Assembly: GCA_020832655.1 (NCBI GenBank)
Contig: JAFIEF010000017.1
Span: 1-54,541 of the forward strand
Reading direction: 5' to 3'
Length of the DNA: 54,541 nucleotides
Source of the DNA: Paracoccaceae bacterium
GTDB taxonomy: Bacteria > Pseudomonadota > Alphaproteobacteria > Rhodobacterales > Rhodobacteraceae
Position 1 is the stretch's first letter; each line of letters starts with the position of its first letter. Of the stretch, positions 52,484 through 54,541 are shown one piece after another. The translations under genes and the position numbers were made by a program. The notes beneath the pieces are model-generated. The model ran no database searches, had not been told where the DNA came from, and worked only from the letters and a program-made list of their open reading frames with translations.

Positions 52484-53151
52484 CAGCCCAGCCTTCTGCC
52501 GACGCGGGCCGACAGCGCGAAGGTCACTGCAATGGTGAACAGGCTGATCGCCACCAGAACTGCCGACATGGTCGCCGCCGCGCTTGTGTCGAAGGCTTGC
52601 ACGCGGTCATAGATGGCGATGGCGATGGTCCTGGTTTCACCGGGGATCGAGCCGCCGACCATCAGCACGATGCCGAATTCGCCCAGCGTATGGGCGAAAG
52701 TCAGCACCATCGCCGTGACCACGCCCGGCCAGGCCAGCGGCAATTCCACCTTCCAAAGGCTGCGCAGGGGCGACATGCCGCAACAGCTTGCCGCCTCGCG
52801 CACCTCTGGCGGGATTGCCTGAAAGCCGCGCTGCGCGGGCTGCACCGCGAAGGGCAGGTTGAACAGGATCGAGGCCACAACCAGCCCCTGGAAGCTGAAC
52901 ACAAGCTGGCTGCCAAAGACGCCGTGCCACCATTGCCCGATGGGCGCGTTGCGCCCCAGCGTGACCAGCAGATAGAAGCCCAGCACTGTGGGCGGCAGCA
53001 CCAGCGGCAGCATCACCAGCGCTTCGACCAGCGCCTTGCCGCGAAACCGGCGAAACGCCAGAAACCGCCCGAACAGGATCGACACCGGCAGCAGGATCAC
53101 GACGGTCCAGAATGCGAGCTTCAATGAGAGTTCCAGAGCGGTCCAGTCCAC
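52483..53151 (-). CDS. modB: Molybdate ABC transporter permease
   Basis: Inner-membrane channel subunit of 222 residues with about five hydrophobic helices. The EAA loop that contacts ModC is in EAASCCGMSPLRSLWKVELPLAWPGVV, and the family motif GEFGIVLMVGGSIPGETRTIAIAIYD is clear. Starts with GTG at 53151, 3 bases after the modA stop. Tight spacing shows one transcript. Confidence 0.94.
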
Positions 53152-53154
53152 GCC

Positions 53155-53949
53155 TTACTCCTCTGGCAGGGCGAAGCCATACCGCTCCATGATCGCGCGG
53201 GCGGAAGGTTCCATCATATAGGCGTAAAATGCCTCGGCCACTGGCCCGGCATTGTTCATCAGTGCCATGCGCTGGCGCAGGGGTTCGTGCCAGTTCTCGG
53301 GGATCAGCTCATATGTGCCGCGTGGCGCGACCTGCGGTGCCAAGGCCAGCGAATAGGCGATGATCCCGCCTTCGGCATTGCCCGAAAGCGCGAATTGCGC
53401 GGCCTGGCTTACATTCTCGCCCAGCACCATGAAGGGTTGCAGTGCATCCCACAGCCCGCGCGTGATCAGCGCCTCGCGCGCGCGCATGCCATAGGGCGCG
53501 TGTTCGGGGTTGGCGATGGCGAAGCGCGTAATCTGCCCCGCCGCCAGCATCGCGGCCAGATCGTCCAGTTCCGCATCTGGCGTCAACTCCGACCCATGCG
53601 GCACCATGATCACCACCCGCCCGATGGCGTAAAGATCGCCTTCGTCGCGGGTGAAGCCATCGGCATGCAGATCGTTGATGAACTGCTCATCGGCCGCCAT
53701 GAATATCTCGAACGGTGCCCCCTCGCGGATCTGTCGGGCGAAATTCCCGGTAGAGCCTAGCGAAAGCCGCACCTGCATACCCGTCTCTGCCGCAAAGGCT
53801 GCTGCGATGTCTTCAACGGCGAATTGCAGGTCCGAGGCGGCGGCAACGACCGGCACGTCATCCTGCGCCAGCATGGGCGCTGCGCTCAGCAGAAACGACA
53901 ATGATGCTGCAAGAACAGGAATATATCGACGGCCAAAGCCAAATTGCAT
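53155..53949 (-). CDS. modA: Molybdate ABC transporter substrate-binding protein
   Basis: Periplasmic molybdate receptor of 264 residues. Signal peptide MQFGFGRRYIPVLAASLSFLLSAAPMLA, then VVAAASDLQFAVEDIAAAF, SLGSTGNFARQIREGAPFEIFMAADEQ, and IANPEHAPYGMRA. The Ser and backbone sites typical of oxyanion binding are in these stretches. Start at 53949 chosen for GGGTGG upstream and for the clean signal; longer ATG at 53982 adds 11 residues. First gene of modABC; no ModE box recognised upstream. Confidence 0.92.
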   Translation of the reverse strand: MQFGFGRRYIPVLAASLSFLLSAAPMLAQDDVPVVAAASDLQFAVEDIAAAFAAETGMQVRLSLGSTGNFARQIREGAPFEIFMAADEQFINDLHADGFTRDEGDLYAIGRVVIMVPHGSELTPDAELDDLAAMLAAGQITRFAIANPEHAPYGMRAREALITRGLWDALQPFMVLGENVSQAAQFALSGNAEGGIIAYSLALAPQVAPRGTYELIPENWHEPLRQRMALMNNAGPVAEAFYAYMMEPSARAIMERYGFALPEE

Positions 53950-54231
53950 CCGTGTCCACCCGGTAACATGTTGAAACCGCATATCATCGGAAACTGGCGG
54001 TCTGCGCAAGCGTTCTGCTTGCGCGCGCGTTGCCTTATCTTGCGGAAAACGCGCGCAGGCGGGATGTCAGCGGGTCATGCCGGACAGCGCCCGCCTCTGC
54101 GCCCCTAGATCGCGGACAGCGCATGCGACATTGCGCAAGCCGGAAGCGCCTGTGGGCGAATGGCGCGCGGGGCTTGCGGAAGGGGGCACTAATGCGCCAA
54201 GCTGGGCCTGATTGACCTACAGGAGGCGTTG

Positions 54232-54541
54232 ATGGGCTACATTCTTGCACTTGATCAGGGCACGACATCCAGCCGCGGGATCATGTTTGATGCCGGCATG
54301 AACATCGCTGCCATCGCGCAAGAGGAATTTCCGCAGCACTACCCCCGATCAGGCTGGGTCGAGCATGACCCCTCGGACCTGTGGGCCACCACAGCGGCGA
54401 CCGCCCGAGCGGCGATTGAAAAGGCGGGGCTGGCGGCGCGCGATATTGCCGCCATCGGCATCACCAACCAGCGCGAAACCACCCTGGTCTGGGACCGCAA
54501 GACCGGCAAGCCCATCCATAACGCAATCGTCTGGCAGGACC
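54232..54541 (+). CDS. glpK: Glycerol kinase, 5' part only
   Basis: First 103 codons of glycerol kinase (ATP + glycerol to glycerol-3-phosphate). The N-terminal ATP-binding [17 protein letters not shown] and the glycerol-site [13 protein letters not shown] are visible; the rest lies beyond the window. SD AGGAGG 5 bases before the ATG is strong. The 282-base gap 53950-54231 before it holds no recognisable gene and presumably carries divergent promoters for modA and glpK. Confidence 0.95.
   Translation, partial: MGYILALDQGTTSSRGIMFDAGMNIAAIAQEEFPQHYPRSGWVEHDPSDLWATTAATARAAIEKAGLAARDIAAIGITNQRETTLVWDRKTGKPIHNAIVWQD

Noticed and set aside
53950-53975. AACATGTT palindrome before modA as a ModE box
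   Set aside because: The 8-base palindrome is too short and unlike the known molybdate operator; no second half found.

Overview
The window looks like chromosomal DNA of a GC-rich alphaproteobacterium, most likely Rhodobacteraceae (roseobacter/Paracoccus-like). This rests on gene families and layout: a CckA-type cell-cycle kinase, HflKC-DUF2065-DegP, a TAXI-TRAP transporter with fused permeases, an FeS-type photolyase, the ectABC-ask order, and ATGA-overlapping operons. A complete ectoine cluster points to a salt-exposed (marine, saline or soda-lake) habitat. No tRNA, rRNA, CRISPR array, insertion sequence or prophage was recognised. Almost everything is core metabolism and housekeeping. The exceptions are one AT-richer accessory gene (12353-13966) and an AT-richer block inside ileS.

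Layout, left to right. 1-7 kb, all on the minus strand: pantothenate genes panC-panB (panB cut by the window edge), a phosphate transporter, a Nudix hydrolase, the ribosome-rescue factor arfB, a possible 18-residue small protein, a queuosine-precursor transporter, the murein endopeptidase mepA and a UMF1-type MFS protein. 7-12 kb: the hybrid kinase cckA, an rRNA cytosine methyltransferase, and a thioesterase divergent from an enoyl-CoA hydratase. 12-17 kb: the accessory GIY-YIG/T5orf172-like gene, a large RTX/dockerin-like calcium-binding protein and a divergent sapC gene. 17-21.7 kb: ectA-ectB-ectC-ask on the minus strand with a divergent MarR regulator. 21.7-26.6 kb: a three-gene type I secretion system of LapE-LapB-LapC type.

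26.7-31 kb: a Xre-cupin regulator divergent from a tightly overlapping trio (CoA ligase, FrnE-like thioredoxin-fold protein, Bcr/CflA efflux pump). 30.8-39 kb: serine deaminase, a c-type cytochrome lipoprotein, rpiA, gor, hflK-hflC-DUF2065-degP. 39-44.5 kb: a soluble cytochrome c, a universal stress protein, a TAXI-TRAP uptake system and a VOC protein. 44.5-51.3 kb: ileS with an unusual leader, an SDR gene overlapping a (6-4)-type photolyase, and an aminotransferase. 51.4 kb to the end: modA-modB-modC on the minus strand and the start of glpK on the plus strand.

The most interesting items are: (1) a 16-codon leader ORF with four isoleucine codons and an overlapping strong hairpin just upstream of ileS, a candidate attenuator; (2) a roughly 480 bp lower-GC block inside the ileS editing domain, suggesting mosaic origin; (3) two dispersed structured repeats, one lying in opposite orientation right behind two stop codons, the other next to GC hairpins; (4) a possible small-protein transcript between yhhQ and arfB; (5) the Xre-cupin/CoA-ligase/FrnE/efflux module; and (6) a LapBCE-like exporter with a plausible RTX cargo 5.6 kb away. 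None is proven here; all come from reading the sequence without searches.
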